Of a stretch of 64,000 nucleotides of DNA, positions 36,726 to 46,336 are shown piece by piece; position 1 is the first letter of the stretch, and each line of letters begins with the position of its first letter. The DNA comes from Lachnospiraceae bacterium (GTDB lineage Bacteria > Bacillota > Clostridia > Lachnospirales > Lachnospiraceae): NCBI GenBank assembly GCA_021203205.1, contig JAJQBQ010000002.1:8653-72652 (forward strand), given 5' to 3'. The position numbers and the translations under genes are program-made. The notes under the pieces are model-generated. The model saw only the letters and a list, made by a program, of their open reading frames with translations. It ran no database searches and was not told the origin of the DNA.

Positions 36726-36769
36726 GAACCATCCATTGTCTAAAGTCGATGGGACTGAGGTCGACTTAT
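36726..36769. repeat. dispersed 44-base repeat end, copy B
   Basis: GAACCATCC, ATTGTCTAAA, GATGGG and GTCGACTTAT in order match the copy at 63011-63054. A CCATTG/CGATGG hairpin sits in the middle, as in the subterminal hairpins of IS200/IS605-type ends. The truncated toxin gene runs directly into it. Confidence 0.55.
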
Positions 36770-36847
36770 TTTAAAAATTTCGAATTCTCCCGCAATGTAT
36801 CGATATATGTCATCCAGATCGCGATATGCTCGTGAATAAATCTTCAC
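36740..36847 (-). pseudogene. truncated RelE/ParE-family toxin
   Basis: GTG 36847 follows the antitoxin stop immediately. The product KIYSRAYRDLDDIYRYIAGEF is a typical RelE/ParE N-terminus (about 100 residues expected) but after about 24 residues the frame enters the dispersed repeat at 36726-36769 and stops at 36740. The toxin is therefore broken, leaving an orphan antitoxin. Confidence 0.7.
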
Positions 36848-36848
36848 C

Positions 36849-37118
36849 TCATATTTTGCCAAAATGTTTCCTCCTTAGCTCTGTCAGTGCTTCATGCGCA
36901 TCAAGTAAAACGTCATTCTCCCTGTATTCTTTTTCAGCCTCTTCGATTGCCGTATCTGTCTCAATCGACTGAATCATATCATCATATGTTTCAATGCTCA
37001 TAACTACCAGATCTCCGTATCCATTTTTTGTTATAAATACCGGTTCCTTCTTCGCATGACATAACTCTGAAATTTCTGTTGTGTTTCTCAAATCTGTAAT
37101 TGGTCTGATTTGTGGCAT
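36849..37118 (-). CDS. Phd/YefM-family antitoxin
   Basis: 89 residues from ATG 37118 (AAGGGG upstream). MPQIRPITDLRNTTEISELCHAKKEPVFITKNGYGDLVVMS in outline is the Phd/YefM DNA-binding fold; the C-terminal helical part would wrap the toxin. The partner toxin gene that follows is truncated. Confidence 0.8.
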   Translation of the reverse strand: MPQIRPITDLRNTTEISELCHAKKEPVFITKNGYGDLVVMSIETYDDMIQSIETDTAIEEAEKEYRENDVLLDAHEALTELRRKHFGKI

Positions 37119-37266
37119 AAATTCATTACCCCTTTCCGACACACTCATGTCTGAGCAAAATTCTAGCATAATTATGTACATTTCGCAGGTCCAAATAACG
37201 TTTTTGCGCTATAAAAAGTCATTTTCTACGCTCTATAGATAATTTTGATGGAATAATCTCATTGAC

Positions 37267-40215
37267 TCAGGTGTCAAAAGTTGATTTCTTCTTTTTAAGA
37301 AGCACCGCAACTGCCACAGCGGCCGCAATGACCACGATCGCCACCGCAATAACTGCGACTGTCACCGGGTTTATGTTTTCATCATCCGCAGCTCCGACCG
37401 CATCGCTTTCGTCTGCGCTGTCTCCCTCGGAAGTATCACCATTCGAATTTGCGTCTTCCGTCTCTGTCGCGGCCAACGTCATGCCAAGGTTATCCTCCGC
37501 GCCCGCTTCCCGCACAAGCACCATGGTGCTGATGGGCTCCACCGTCGCGGTGCCCTCCGCCGCAGCCAGGACAGTGGTTCCCGAGATCTGGCCGGCCACA
37601 TAGATGTTCCAGGCTCCGTCCGGGAGTGTGACGGTGGTAGATGTAGTATTCGGATTAAAGATCACGATGATCTCATCCGCCGTCTCACCTTCCATGTCCC
37701 CCTGAATATCCATGGCGACGACATTTTTGTCCAGGTCGCTTAAGGAACTGACATATTCCGACACATCCTCCGCCGTGGCCATGCGCAGGGCCGGGTGTGC
37801 CTTCCGAAAGGCGATCAGGCCTTTATAGTACTGGTATACCTGCTGGTATGCTGCGTCTTCCAGGTTCGCGTATTGCAGCGCATTCACGCTGTCGCCGGAA
37901 TTGTAGCTGTTGGAATCATAGCTGCCGTCCGCCGTTTCCTTCGTCCGCAGCATTTCCTCGCCGGACATGATGAACGGCACCCCCTCCGCGGTGAGATACA
38001 CGGCCGCGGCCAGATTGTTCATTTTCACCTGGTCAGCGAATTCTGCCGTGGCCGACGTGGCACTTAAAATCTTCGCGAAGAGCGTCAGATTGTCGTGGCA
38101 GGCAGCGTAGTTGATCATCTGCGATGGATTGCTGTTCCAGGACGTGACAGACTTAAAGCTGCTGGCGATCATGCTGGCGTAGCCGCCGGAGCCGGTGGCA
38201 TAGGCAATGTCGGAATCGCTGAACACGCTTCCCTTTAAGGCATCGCGGATGGTGTCGTTAAAGTAGGCAAAGCCCGGCGTCAGCGCCGCGTTCGCCTGCG
38301 TTGCCAGCGTCACATTTTCCTTCGTCACCGTGGTGGTCAGGTCCCATCCCTCGCCGTAGAAAATGACATCCGGGTGGGTTTCATGCACGGTTTCCACGAT
38401 AGCATTGATGGTGTCCGTGTCCAGAAGACCAACCAAGTCAAAACGGAATCCGTCGATATGGTATTCATCCGCCCAGTAGTTGACAGAATCCACAATATAT
38501 TTGCTCACCATCGAGCGCTCCGAGGCCGTGTCATTTCCGCAGCCGCTGCCGTTGGAGTACACGCCGGCATCACTGATGCGGGAGAAATAGCCTGGCACAA
38601 GTACATTAACGCAGAAGCTGTCCGCGGACTGCACATGGTTATACACCACATCCATGATAACGCTGATGCCGCTCTCGTGGAGAGACTGCACCATCTGTTT
38701 AAATTCCGACACGCGGACCTCTCCGTTGTACGGGTCTGTTGCATAGGAGCCCTCCGGTACATTGTAGTTTACCGGATCATAGCCCCAGTTATACCCGTCT
38801 GCCGCAGTTTCGTCCACTGAGCCAAAATCATACACCGGCAGCAGATGCACGTGGGTGATCCCCAGATCCTTCAAGTAATCCAGCCCGGTGATCTGCCCGC
38901 CCGAGGTGGCAGTGCCGGTCTCGGTGAAGCTTAAGTATTTCCCTACATTCGTGATGCCGGAATCTTCGTCCGCGGAGAAGTCCCGCACATGCAGTTCATA
39001 GATAATCGCGTCCGTGATGCTTTCGCCCGCGTGGGGATTCGTATCATCCTCCCAGCCCTCCGGGTCGGTGGAATCCAGGTCGATGACCATGGCGCGCGCA
39101 CCGTTTACGCCGGTGGTCCTGGCGTAGGGATCCACAGTGGTGCTTTCTTCCCCGTTGATGACCACCGTATAAGTGTAATAGGTCCCGTTCAGGTTGCCTT
39201 CCACCGTGGTTACCCAGGTGCCGTTTACGTCTGCCGTCATTTCAATGCAGTCGGTCTGGTCATCCGTGCCGTCTGTACCGCTCTCGTAAAGGTCCAGGTA
39301 CATCGCCTCCGCGGTCGGCGCCCAGACGCGAAAGAACGTGCTTTCCACCGACCAGGTGGCTCCCAGGTCATCCCCTTCGTAGGTATAGGCAGCTTCAAAA
39401 GCTTCCGTCGAATAAATATTGGGCATGCTCACCTCATACTCCGTGCCATCGTATACAAATGTGTAACTCTTCATATCCTCCAGGGCCTGCTCCAGCGTGA
39501 CAAGATAAACGCCGTCGCCGGAATCGGTCACTGCCGTGACGGCCACGCTCCCCTCCGCGCCGCTCACCGAAAATGCGGTCTCATAATCCTCAATCCGGGA
39601 AGTCATGGTGACCGTGAGGGTGCCGTCGCCATTGTAGACGGCGGATTTCAGCTTGATCCCGATCTCTACGCCTTCCTCGTAGGAACTGGTGTAGCCCTCC
39701 ACGCCGGATTCAATGTAAACGTGGACGGTGCCCGCCACGATCTCAGCCAGATCGATGAACTGGTCCGCATCGATATCCTTATCCCAGTTTTCCGTGCGGA
39801 CGATGTAACCCACCGACGTACAACCGTCCGGCACGTCCATGGTGGCCACCATCTCGCCGTCTTCCTCCTCGAAATAATACTGCGCCCCGTCCATGCCATC
39901 GGCCCACAGCCAGACGCTGGAAAACTGCGAATAGTCGCCGTCAGTGCGGTGGTAATGCACTTTCAGCTGTACCTGACTCTCCGCGTGGATGGGGATCGCG
40001 TCCCCAAATATCCAGACTGCGGTGAGCAATGCGAGGAGCAGCGCCAGAAACACCGTGACGATGCGCCATGGAGCATATACGCCGCCGTGTTGTTGCGGTC
40101 CATGCGCATCGGTGTACGTCCGTGGCATAAATGCACCGGTATGTCTCTGCGGGCCGGTCTTGTGCGTGCTGTCAGGGCCGCATGTAACTGCTTTCTTTCT
40201 TAACAATGCTTTCAT
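37267..40215 (-). CDS. pulA: cell-surface pullulanase, type I (GH13)
   Basis: 982 residues. ATG 40215 has AAGGAGG five bases upstream. A long basic N-terminus leads to a signal/anchor helix at about 50-75. Then a CBM41-like starch-binding domain (LKVHYHRTDGDYSQFSSVWLW in outline), a linker domain, a CBM48 domain (FRVWAPTAEAMYLDLY) and the GH13 barrel. YNWGYDP is the pullulanase signature; GFRFDLVG holds the nucleophile, FYGEGWD the acid/base and ACHDN the third acid. An acidic Ser/Asp/Glu-rich stalk and a C-terminal membrane helix with a KKKK stop anchor it outside. Debranches alpha-1,6 links in starch or glycogen. Confidence 0.94.
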   Translation of the reverse strand: MKALLRKKAVTCGPDSTHKTGPQRHTGAFMPRTYTDAHGPQQHGGVYAPWRIVTVFLALLLALLTAVWIFGDAIPIHAESQVQLKVHYHRTDGDYSQFSSVWLWADGMDGAQYYFEEEDGEMVATMDVPDGCTSVGYIVRTENWDKDIDADQFIDLAEIVAGTVHVYIESGVEGYTSSYEEGVEIGIKLKSAVYNGDGTLTVTMTSRIEDYETAFSVSGAEGSVAVTAVTDSGDGVYLVTLEQALEDMKSYTFVYDGTEYEVSMPNIYSTEAFEAAYTYEGDDLGATWSVESTFFRVWAPTAEAMYLDLYESGTDGTDDQTDCIEMTADVNGTWVTTVEGNLNGTYYTYTVVINGEESTTVDPYARTTGVNGARAMVIDLDSTDPEGWEDDTNPHAGESITDAIIYELHVRDFSADEDSGITNVGKYLSFTETGTATSGGQITGLDYLKDLGITHVHLLPVYDFGSVDETAADGYNWGYDPVNYNVPEGSYATDPYNGEVRVSEFKQMVQSLHESGISVIMDVVYNHVQSADSFCVNVLVPGYFSRISDAGVYSNGSGCGNDTASERSMVSKYIVDSVNYWADEYHIDGFRFDLVGLLDTDTINAIVETVHETHPDVIFYGEGWDLTTTVTKENVTLATQANAALTPGFAYFNDTIRDALKGSVFSDSDIAYATGSGGYASMIASSFKSVTSWNSNPSQMINYAACHDNLTLFAKILSATSATAEFADQVKMNNLAAAVYLTAEGVPFIMSGEEMLRTKETADGSYDSNSYNSGDSVNALQYANLEDAAYQQVYQYYKGLIAFRKAHPALRMATAEDVSEYVSSLSDLDKNVVAMDIQGDMEGETADEIIVIFNPNTTSTTVTLPDGAWNIYVAGQISGTTVLAAAEGTATVEPISTMVLVREAGAEDNLGMTLAATETEDANSNGDTSEGDSADESDAVGAADDENINPVTVAVIAVAIVVIAAAVAVAVLLKKKKSTFDT

Positions 40216-40340
40216 ATGTACCTCCTTCTTCATAACAACTGCATGACGGCGAAAACTTTAAGAAGTAAGAGCAGGCGTCTCCCTCCGTGTTCCTGTCAAA
40301 TGCTTCGCGATATCATATGTGTCGTTTTTCTATGGTTTGT

Positions 40341-40370
40341 ATCATATCATACGCCGTGCTTTTCTGACAA
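40341..40370 (-). promoter_or_regulatory. predicted promoter of pulA
   Basis: Minus-strand TTGTCA and TATGAT with an 18-base spacer, about 125 bases before the pulA start. The rest of 40216-40587 holds promoters only. Confidence 0.5.
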
Positions 40371-40493
40371 TCGGAAAATGAACTATTTTTCTCAAAAGAT
40401 TGGCTGCGAAAAGTAACCCCGACAAATGTGCCCTATTCACCTGGCCGCTTGACAGACTTTTATAGTAAATTAAATTTCTGTAAACTTTTCAGA

Positions 40494-40522
40494 TTGACAG
40501 ATACTCAATTGAATGATATTCT
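40494..40522 (+). promoter_or_regulatory. sigma-A promoter of the redox/membrane cluster
   Basis: TTGACA and TATTCT with a 17-base spacer, 65 bases before the first gene. A second TTGACA with a poorer -10 lies at 40449. Confidence 0.65.
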
Positions 40523-40587
40523 ACCATAAAATGAACACGTTCACAAAATGATGTCAGGTTCAAAATCAAATGAGGAGGTTTTACATC

Positions 40588-41523
40588 ATGAGCAGTTTTA
40601 AAGATTTACGTGTTGTGGACAATTTCTACCAGACGTCCCTGTTTTTCCCGATGCCCACCGTGCTGATGAGCACGCTGACCGCGGACGGGAAGACGACGCT
40701 GGGGCCCTACAGCCTGGTGCAGCCCTACTACATCGCCGGCAAGGAGTACTACGCCATGCTGCTGAATTGCCGCAACTCGTCCAACACCGCGCAGAATATT
40801 CTGCGCGGAAGCAAATGCGCCATCAACTTTGTCACGGATGAGCGCAAGACTTTTAAGGAGGTAGTCCGTCTGGGCTGGCCGGGGGACACGCCGGAAGAGA
40901 AGATGAAGGACTGCAAGTTCACGCTGGAGCCGGGCATTCTGGCGGAGCAGGGCGAGAAGGACCGGCCGATGGTGGTAAAGGAAGCTTTTCAGGTGATCGA
41001 GTGCACCTGGATGCGGGAGCTGGACAATGCCCAGGACGACAAACCGGGCGAGCTGAACGGTTATCCCGGCCCGTTCCACGATTTCAACGGCATCACGTCC
41101 CCCTTCGGCGCCACCTTTATCCTGCGCGTTGACAAGATCCTCATGAAGGAGAAATATTACAACGCCATCATCAACGGCGTCCGGGCGAAGGATTTCCCGC
41201 CGGTACCGGTAGATTACGGTTACCGGGATTCGAAGAACTTCTGGTACACCCGCAGCCGTCATCACCGCTTCATCCCGGAGCTGCTGCCCATCCGCGCCAC
41301 CACCGTCGACAGCGTGCGCTACGCCGCCGACCGTCTGGACGACACAGTCAAATTCACGGACGAGGCCTGCGCCCGCCTGGTGAATGTACCGCGCATCTTC
41401 CTGCCCACCGCGCTGAAAGGCTGCATCGCCTGGGCGAAGGAGAACGGGGTAACGCTGATCACGGAGAGGGAGATGGATATCATCAACGATAAGCGGGCGA
41501 AGGAGAAGAAGGATAAGAAATAG
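40588..41523 (+). CDS. flavin reductase-like FMN-binding protein
   Basis: 311 residues from ATG 40588 (GAGGAGG upstream). The N-terminal half matches the flavin reductase-like split-barrel: FFPMPTVLMSTLTADGKTTLGPYSLVQPYY in outline, then LLNCRNSSNTAQNILRGSKCAINFV. The C-terminal part (from about 190) is an extra Arg/Lys-rich region. Probably binds FMN and handles electrons. First gene of a cluster with an NAD(P)-binding protein, a DUF1295-type membrane protein and another membrane protein. Substrate unknown. Confidence 0.75.
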   Translation: MSSFKDLRVVDNFYQTSLFFPMPTVLMSTLTADGKTTLGPYSLVQPYYIAGKEYYAMLLNCRNSSNTAQNILRGSKCAINFVTDERKTFKEVVRLGWPGDTPEEKMKDCKFTLEPGILAEQGEKDRPMVVKEAFQVIECTWMRELDNAQDDKPGELNGYPGPFHDFNGITSPFGATFILRVDKILMKEKYYNAIINGVRAKDFPPVPVDYGYRDSKNFWYTRSRHHRFIPELLPIRATTVDSVRYAADRLDDTVKFTDEACARLVNVPRIFLPTALKGCIAWAKENGVTLITEREMDIINDKRAKEKKDKK

Positions 41524-41669
41524 ACAAAGTCTGTTTTCAGTATCCTGACTTTTGATTTAAATGGCGAACAGATTTATTGTTGTTGACTCCCTCAATAATT
41601 TATAGACCTCAGCTGTCGCTGATACTCAAAAACAGGAATAAATTTTATTTATCAGAAAGGACTGTTATT

Positions 41670-42518
41670 ATGAAAGTTGTATTAGCAGGTGCGTTCGGCC
41701 ATCTCGGCTCGGACATTTTGCGTTCCCTGGTGCGTGCTGGCCACGAGGTGGTGGCTGCCGACCTTGTGACCAGAGAGCTTGAGGATTGCAAAACCGGTTT
41801 TACCCCGGTGAAAGTGGATATGACAAGCGCTGAAGCGTTAAAAGGCCTCTGCAACGGCGCGGATGTAGTGATTTCCACCGTCGGCCTCACAAAGGCTTCC
41901 GCCACCATCTCCAATTATGACGTGGACTACGGCGCAAATAAAAATCTTCTCGCCGAGGCAAAGCGCGTCGGCGTGAAGAATTTCGCTTACGTCTCCGTTC
42001 TGAAGGCCGACAAGGCGCCGGATATCCCGATGCTTGACGCCAAGGCGAAGCTGGAAAATGAGCTGAAAGCCAGCGGATTGAAATGGGTCATCTTCCGCCC
42101 CACCGGATATTTCTACGATATCGCAAAGGTTTTCATGCCGATGATCGAAAAGGGCAAGGTTTCCCTGCTGGGCAAGAAACCGGTACACGCCAACGTGGTG
42201 GATACGCCGGATTTTGCAGATTTCATCGTGGCGCATATGTGCGACGACGGCAAGACCTACGATGTGGGTGGAAAGGAGACTTACTCCTACGAGGAGCTCG
42301 CCCGGATGTTTTTCGCGGCGGCCGGCAAGGAGCCTCAGATCTCCTACGCCCCGGCCTGGCTCTTTGACATCCTCGCGTGGGTGAATAAGATCAGAAAGAA
42401 CGGCAAGGAAGCCATCATCAAGTTCTCCAAGTGGACGCTGACCGAGGAGATGGTGGGCGACACCATCGTAGGGGATGCAAGCTTCGCGGAGTATATTAAA
42501 AACTGCTATAAAAAGTAA
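41670..42518 (+). CDS. NAD(P)-binding atypical short-chain dehydrogenase (NmrA-like)
   Basis: 282 residues from ATG 41670 (AAAGGA upstream). The Rossmann motif is GAFGHLGSDILRSL at residues 7-20, followed by VVISTVGLTK and FAYVSVLKAD. The catalytic YxxxK of classical members is absent; the layout fits NAD(P)H-binding NmrA/complex-I-subunit-like proteins. It may sense or use NAD(P)H. Second in the 40588-44325 cluster. Confidence 0.75.
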   Translation: MKVVLAGAFGHLGSDILRSLVRAGHEVVAADLVTRELEDCKTGFTPVKVDMTSAEALKGLCNGADVVISTVGLTKASATISNYDVDYGANKNLLAEAKRVGVKNFAYVSVLKADKAPDIPMLDAKAKLENELKASGLKWVIFRPTGYFYDIAKVFMPMIEKGKVSLLGKKPVHANVVDTPDFADFIVAHMCDDGKTYDVGGKETYSYEELARMFFAAAGKEPQISYAPAWLFDILAWVNKIRKNGKEAIIKFSKWTLTEEMVGDTIVGDASFAEYIKNCYKK

Positions 42519-42659
42519 CCGATTGAGAATAAAATATTCCAGGCTATTTCCAGCAATCCGTGAGTCTGGAAATATATGCATCTGTTCTTTTCAATGAAAT
42601 AAACTGATTTTTGCAATTGTTTACGCTGCCTGTAAAAAGGCGGCAGATCGGAGATAACT

Positions 42660-43466
42660 ATGATTTTCCCAACCCTTTTCTGGGTGCTGATCCTCGTTTC
42701 GGCCCTGCTCTGCTCCATCGGTTTTTACCGTTTCGTGTGGTTCATGTCCGTGGGCTACGGCCTCGCGGTGGCGGGCGAGGGTGTCGCACTCCTCATTGCT
42801 TCTCTCGTGAAAGGTCAGATCGGCATCGGCTACCTTGTCCTCTGCATCCTGATCATTGTGTACGGCTGCCGCCTCGGGCTGTTTCTGCTGATCCGCGAGA
42901 CAAAAAGTGCTGCCTACCGCAAGACCCTCGACGCGCAGACCGGCACCAAACCGGTCCCGATCTTTGTAAAAATATTTATGTGGGTCTTCATGGCGATCCT
43001 GTATGCCTGCGAAGTGGCCCCCGCCATGTACCGACTGACCAATGAGGCGGTCACCCTCTCCGGGGATGTGCTCACCTGGGTCGGTGCGGTGATCATGCTT
43101 GCCGGCATCCTTCTGGAAGCAATCGCAGACCGGCAAAAGAGCGCCGCGAAAAAGATCAACCCAAACATGACGGCCACACAGGGACTGTACAAACTCTGCC
43201 GCTGCCCAAATTATTTCGGGGAGATTCTCTTCTGGACGGGTGTGCTGGTTTCCGGCCTTAACATTTTGCAGGGCGGCCAGTGGGTGGTGGCTCTGTTCGG
43301 CTACATCTGCATCGTCTGTGTCATGGTCAGCGGCGCGATGCGGCTGGAGAAACGGCAGAATAGGAATTACGGGCACCTGAAAGAATACCGGGATTACGCG
43401 AACTCCACGCCAATCCTGATACCGTTTATTCCGCTGTATCATTTGGTAAAAGAAGATACCAAATGA
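42660..43466 (+). CDS. DUF1295-type membrane protein (steroid reductase / isoprenylcysteine methyltransferase-like)
   Basis: 268 residues with six to seven hydrophobic helices. The C-terminal signature GLYKLCRCPNYFGEILFWTG, followed by NYGHLKEYRDYANSTPILIPF in outline, is that of the DUF1295/steroid-5-alpha-reductase/ICMT superfamily, which uses NADPH or SAM on lipid-like substrates. GGAG precedes the ATG. Which reaction it performs is not shown by the sequence. Confidence 0.75.
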   Translation: MIFPTLFWVLILVSALLCSIGFYRFVWFMSVGYGLAVAGEGVALLIASLVKGQIGIGYLVLCILIIVYGCRLGLFLLIRETKSAAYRKTLDAQTGTKPVPIFVKIFMWVFMAILYACEVAPAMYRLTNEAVTLSGDVLTWVGAVIMLAGILLEAIADRQKSAAKKINPNMTATQGLYKLCRCPNYFGEILFWTGVLVSGLNILQGGQWVVALFGYICIVCVMVSGAMRLEKRQNRNYGHLKEYRDYANSTPILIPFIPLYHLVKEDTK

Positions 43467-43541
43467 TAAATGTTCTATATAACTAACGCTGATGTCAAAC
43501 GTAATGTTAGCGTCTGGCAGAATTAGTAGCGAACACAGCAA

Positions 43542-43662
43542 TGACACCACGGGTTACAAATCCTTGAAGTGGACGACTTTTGCGTAGCAAGATGTCGCAT
43601 AAGTTCCGCACAGCGGAACCCATTATCTACACGTTAACGAAAGATACTTGACCCTGATGTCA
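43542..43662. mobile_element. MITE-like element, copy 3
   Basis: 121 bases starting TGACACCACGGGTTACAAA and ending GATGTCA, with an internal GTTCCGC/GCGGAAC hairpin at about 43593-43609. Related to the copies at 13869 and 14852. It fills the gap between the third and fourth genes of the cluster. Confidence 0.5.
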
Positions 43663-43695
43663 TATAAATTAACATGCTAAAGAAGGGATACAGTT

Positions 43696-44325
43696 ATGAC
43701 TATACCAATGGCTCTCGTTGATTTTATTCCCGTGGCTCTGTTTCTCGCCGCCATGTGCCTGCTTCAGTACGATCTTTACCTGAAGTTTCCGAAATGGGCC
43801 TTCGCCCTCTTTGCCGGCGGCGGGATCATGGTGTTCACGGCTGGGTTTTACAAGGCGGTGTGGAAGCTGCTCTACGCCGCTGGCATCTGTGATTTCGAAA
43901 AATTAAACCAGATGTTTTTCCCGCTGCAGTCCACCGGCTTTCTGCTTGTAGGCTTTGCCACCGTGGCGCTTCTCGTTATCCGTCAGGGTGCTAAAAACAC
44001 TTCGGTCGCTTCCGTGGCCGCCGCGCCTGCCGTGTTCAGCGGCACGATAATTTTCGTGGCGGTTATGGTCTTCGGGGTGGGTGCACTCTGCATCTCCCTG
44101 GCGGTGATCGCCGGGCGCATGAAAAAGCTTCCGGCAGCCGTCCTCTTTGTCGCCGCGTTCATCTTTATGTTGGGCATGGGGTATCTCTCCAGCAAAGACT
44201 TCTCCTCCGCCGTCATGAACTGGGTGGCACAGGGAGTCAACATCATCGGGCAGGAAGCCCTGCTCCTGGGCACCTGGATGCTGCATAAGGCGGGGTTAAG
44301 GGAGTTTCGGCTGCACGAAAAATGA
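43696..44325 (+). CDS. hypothetical membrane protein
   Basis: 209 residues with about six hydrophobic helices and short loops; the C-terminus is basic and cytoplasmic. No family recognised. It follows the DUF1295-type gene after a MITE-like insertion and may belong to the same unit. Confidence 0.65.
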   Translation: MTIPMALVDFIPVALFLAAMCLLQYDLYLKFPKWAFALFAGGGIMVFTAGFYKAVWKLLYAAGICDFEKLNQMFFPLQSTGFLLVGFATVALLVIRQGAKNTSVASVAAAPAVFSGTIIFVAVMVFGVGALCISLAVIAGRMKKLPAAVLFVAAFIFMLGMGYLSSKDFSSAVMNWVAQGVNIIGQEALLLGTWMLHKAGLREFRLHEK

Positions 44326-44384
44326 CGTCTGAACCTTAATTCTGCTTTCCATATGACTGAACTCATCCTTTTGAAAGCAGGTGC

Positions 44385-44430
44385 AAAAAAAGGCCTGCCG
44401 GCCATCTCAACCAAGACAGCCGGCAGGCCT
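44385..44430 (-). terminator. intrinsic terminator of the ABC exporter operon
   Basis: A 12-bp perfect stem AGGCCTGCCGGC/GCCGGCAGGCCT followed by T7 on the minus strand. Also positioned to end transcription from the plus-strand cluster. Confidence 0.9.
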
Positions 44431-44461
44431 GCCTGCTCAATATTCACATCTTATATTATAC

Positions 44462-46336
44462 TCACTCCAGCTCCAGCGCCCCCGTGTAGAGCTGCCAGTA
44501 CTCTCCCCGTTGAGCAATCAGCTGCTCATGGTTGCCGCGCTCGATGATCTGACCGTGATCCAGCACCAGAATGACGTTGGCGTTCTGCACGGTGGAGAGC
44601 CTGTGGGCGATGACGAAGACCGTGCGGCCTTCCATCAGGTAATCCATGCCCTCCTGCACCGTCTTCTCGGTGCGGGTGTCGATAGAGGATGTGGCTTCAT
44701 CCATGACCATCACCGGCGGGTCAGCCACCGCCGCCCGGGCGATGGAGATGAGCTGGTTCTGCCCCTGAGACAGGCTGCTGCCGTCGCCGCAAAGCTGTGT
44801 CTGGTAGCCCTGCGGCAGTCTGGAGATGAAGGAGTCCGCGCCGGCCAGCTTCGCCGCCTCAATGCACTCCTCATCCGTCGCCTCCAGGCGGCCGTAGCGG
44901 ATGTTATCCATGATAGTGCCGGTAAACAGGCTCACATCCTGCAGGATCATGCCAATGGAACGGCGCAGATCCGACTTTTTGATCTTATTGATGTTGACGC
45001 CGTCATAGCGGACCTTGCCGTCGGCCAGATCGTAGAAACGGTTGATCAGGTTCGTCATGGTCGTCTTGCCCGCGCCGGTGGCACCGACAAAGGCCAGCTT
45101 CTGGCCGGGCTTCGCGTACATGGAAATGTCATGCAGCACCGGATGCCCTTCCTCATAGGCAAAGTCCACATGGTCGAAGACCACATTTCCGGCCACCTTC
45201 GTGTAGGTGACGCTGCCATCGTCGTGAGGATGTTTCCAGACCCAGATGGCACCCGACGGGCTTTCCCTGAAAGTGTCGCCGTGCTGATCCGCGCGCACCA
45301 TCGTCACGTAGCCGCTGTCCATCTCCGGCTTCTGGTCCATCAGGTCGAAGATTCGTTCCGCGCCGGCGAGACCCATGATCACGCTGTTCATCTGCTGGGC
45401 GGTCTGGGTGATGGAGGATGCAAACTGGCGGATCAGCGCCAGGAACGCCACCAGCGTGCCGATGGTCATCTCCGCCTGCCCGTGCTTATCCACACTCAGG
45501 GCCATGGCGCCGCCGATGACCGCCACAATCAGATACTCGATGTTGCCGAAGGCGGACATCACCGGCATCAGCAGCATAGAAGAACCTCCGGCCTTCGTGG
45601 CCTGGGAGCAGAGCTCCCCGTTCATCTCTTCGAACTTCTCCTGGGCGGCTTTCTCATGGCAGAAGACCTTCACGACCTTCTGGCCGTTTAACATTTCCTC
45701 GATATAACCGTTGACGCGGCCGATGGTCCCCTGCTGTTTGAAGAAATTGCGGCCGGAGAAGCGCACCAGCTTCACACTGACCAGCACCATGACCACCGCG
45801 ACCACCAGCACAACTCTGGTCAGCGGGTTGCTGTAACGGTTCATGACCAGCAGGGTGAGCACGATATTGATCAGGGAGGACACCAGCATCGGCAGGCTCT
45901 GGGCGATCAGCTGGCGCAGCGTGTCCGTGTCATTGGTGTAGATACTCATGACATCGCCGTGGTTATGCGTATCGAAGAAGCGCACCGGCAGCTTCTGCAT
46001 TTTGCAGAACATCTCATCGCGGATCTCTTTCAGGGATGCCTGAGCCACCACCGCCATCGTGCGGTTGTAGAGCCAGGTCGCGGCCACGCCCACAGCGTAG
46101 ACCACCGCCATCAGCAGCAGGAAGCGCAGCAGTTTGTCAAACATTTCCTCCCCCGTGGCTAACATTTCCAGGATATAATCGTCGATTACCACTCGCATGA
46201 ACATGTTGCCCATAAGCCCCGCGCCCACGCTGACTAGGATGGCGATCACCACCACTGTGATCTCCTTGCCGTGGTGTTTTCCTATGTAGGATAAGATCCG
46301 CATCAAATTTTTTTTGAGCTTTCTGATATCATTCAT
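44462..46336 (-). CDS. ABC exporter, fused membrane-ATPase subunit B
   Basis: 624 residues from ATG 46336 (GGAAGGACAG upstream, 8-bp overlap with the upstream subunit). Six membrane helices (about 1-320), then an ATPase with GATGAGKTTM as Walker A, SLSQGQNQLISIARA as signature and VMDEATSSIDTRTE. The signature reads LSQGQ rather than LSGGQ. About 25 extra residues precede the Walker A strand. This is the longer partner of a heterodimeric multidrug or lipid exporter like YheH/YheI. Confidence 0.9.
   Translation of the reverse strand: MNDIRKLKKNLMRILSYIGKHHGKEITVVVIAILVSVGAGLMGNMFMRVVIDDYILEMLATGEEMFDKLLRFLLLMAVVYAVGVAATWLYNRTMAVVAQASLKEIRDEMFCKMQKLPVRFFDTHNHGDVMSIYTNDTDTLRQLIAQSLPMLVSSLINIVLTLLVMNRYSNPLTRVVLVVAVVMVLVSVKLVRFSGRNFFKQQGTIGRVNGYIEEMLNGQKVVKVFCHEKAAQEKFEEMNGELCSQATKAGGSSMLLMPVMSAFGNIEYLIVAVIGGAMALSVDKHGQAEMTIGTLVAFLALIRQFASSITQTAQQMNSVIMGLAGAERIFDLMDQKPEMDSGYVTMVRADQHGDTFRESPSGAIWVWKHPHDDGSVTYTKVAGNVVFDHVDFAYEEGHPVLHDISMYAKPGQKLAFVGATGAGKTTMTNLINRFYDLADGKVRYDGVNINKIKKSDLRRSIGMILQDVSLFTGTIMDNIRYGRLEATDEECIEAAKLAGADSFISRLPQGYQTQLCGDGSSLSQGQNQLISIARAAVADPPVMVMDEATSSIDTRTEKTVQEGMDYLMEGRTVFVIAHRLSTVQNANVILVLDHGQIIERGNHEQLIAQRGEYWQLYTGALELE

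Noticed and set aside
38989-40203. 404-residue plus-strand frame opposite pullulanase
   Set aside because: Antisense shadow of the GC-rich pulA gene; the minus frame has complete GH13 motifs and this one has none.
44381-45691. 436-residue plus-strand frame opposite the ABC exporter
   Set aside because: His/Arg/Val-rich shadow frame; the minus frame carries the Walker and signature motifs.
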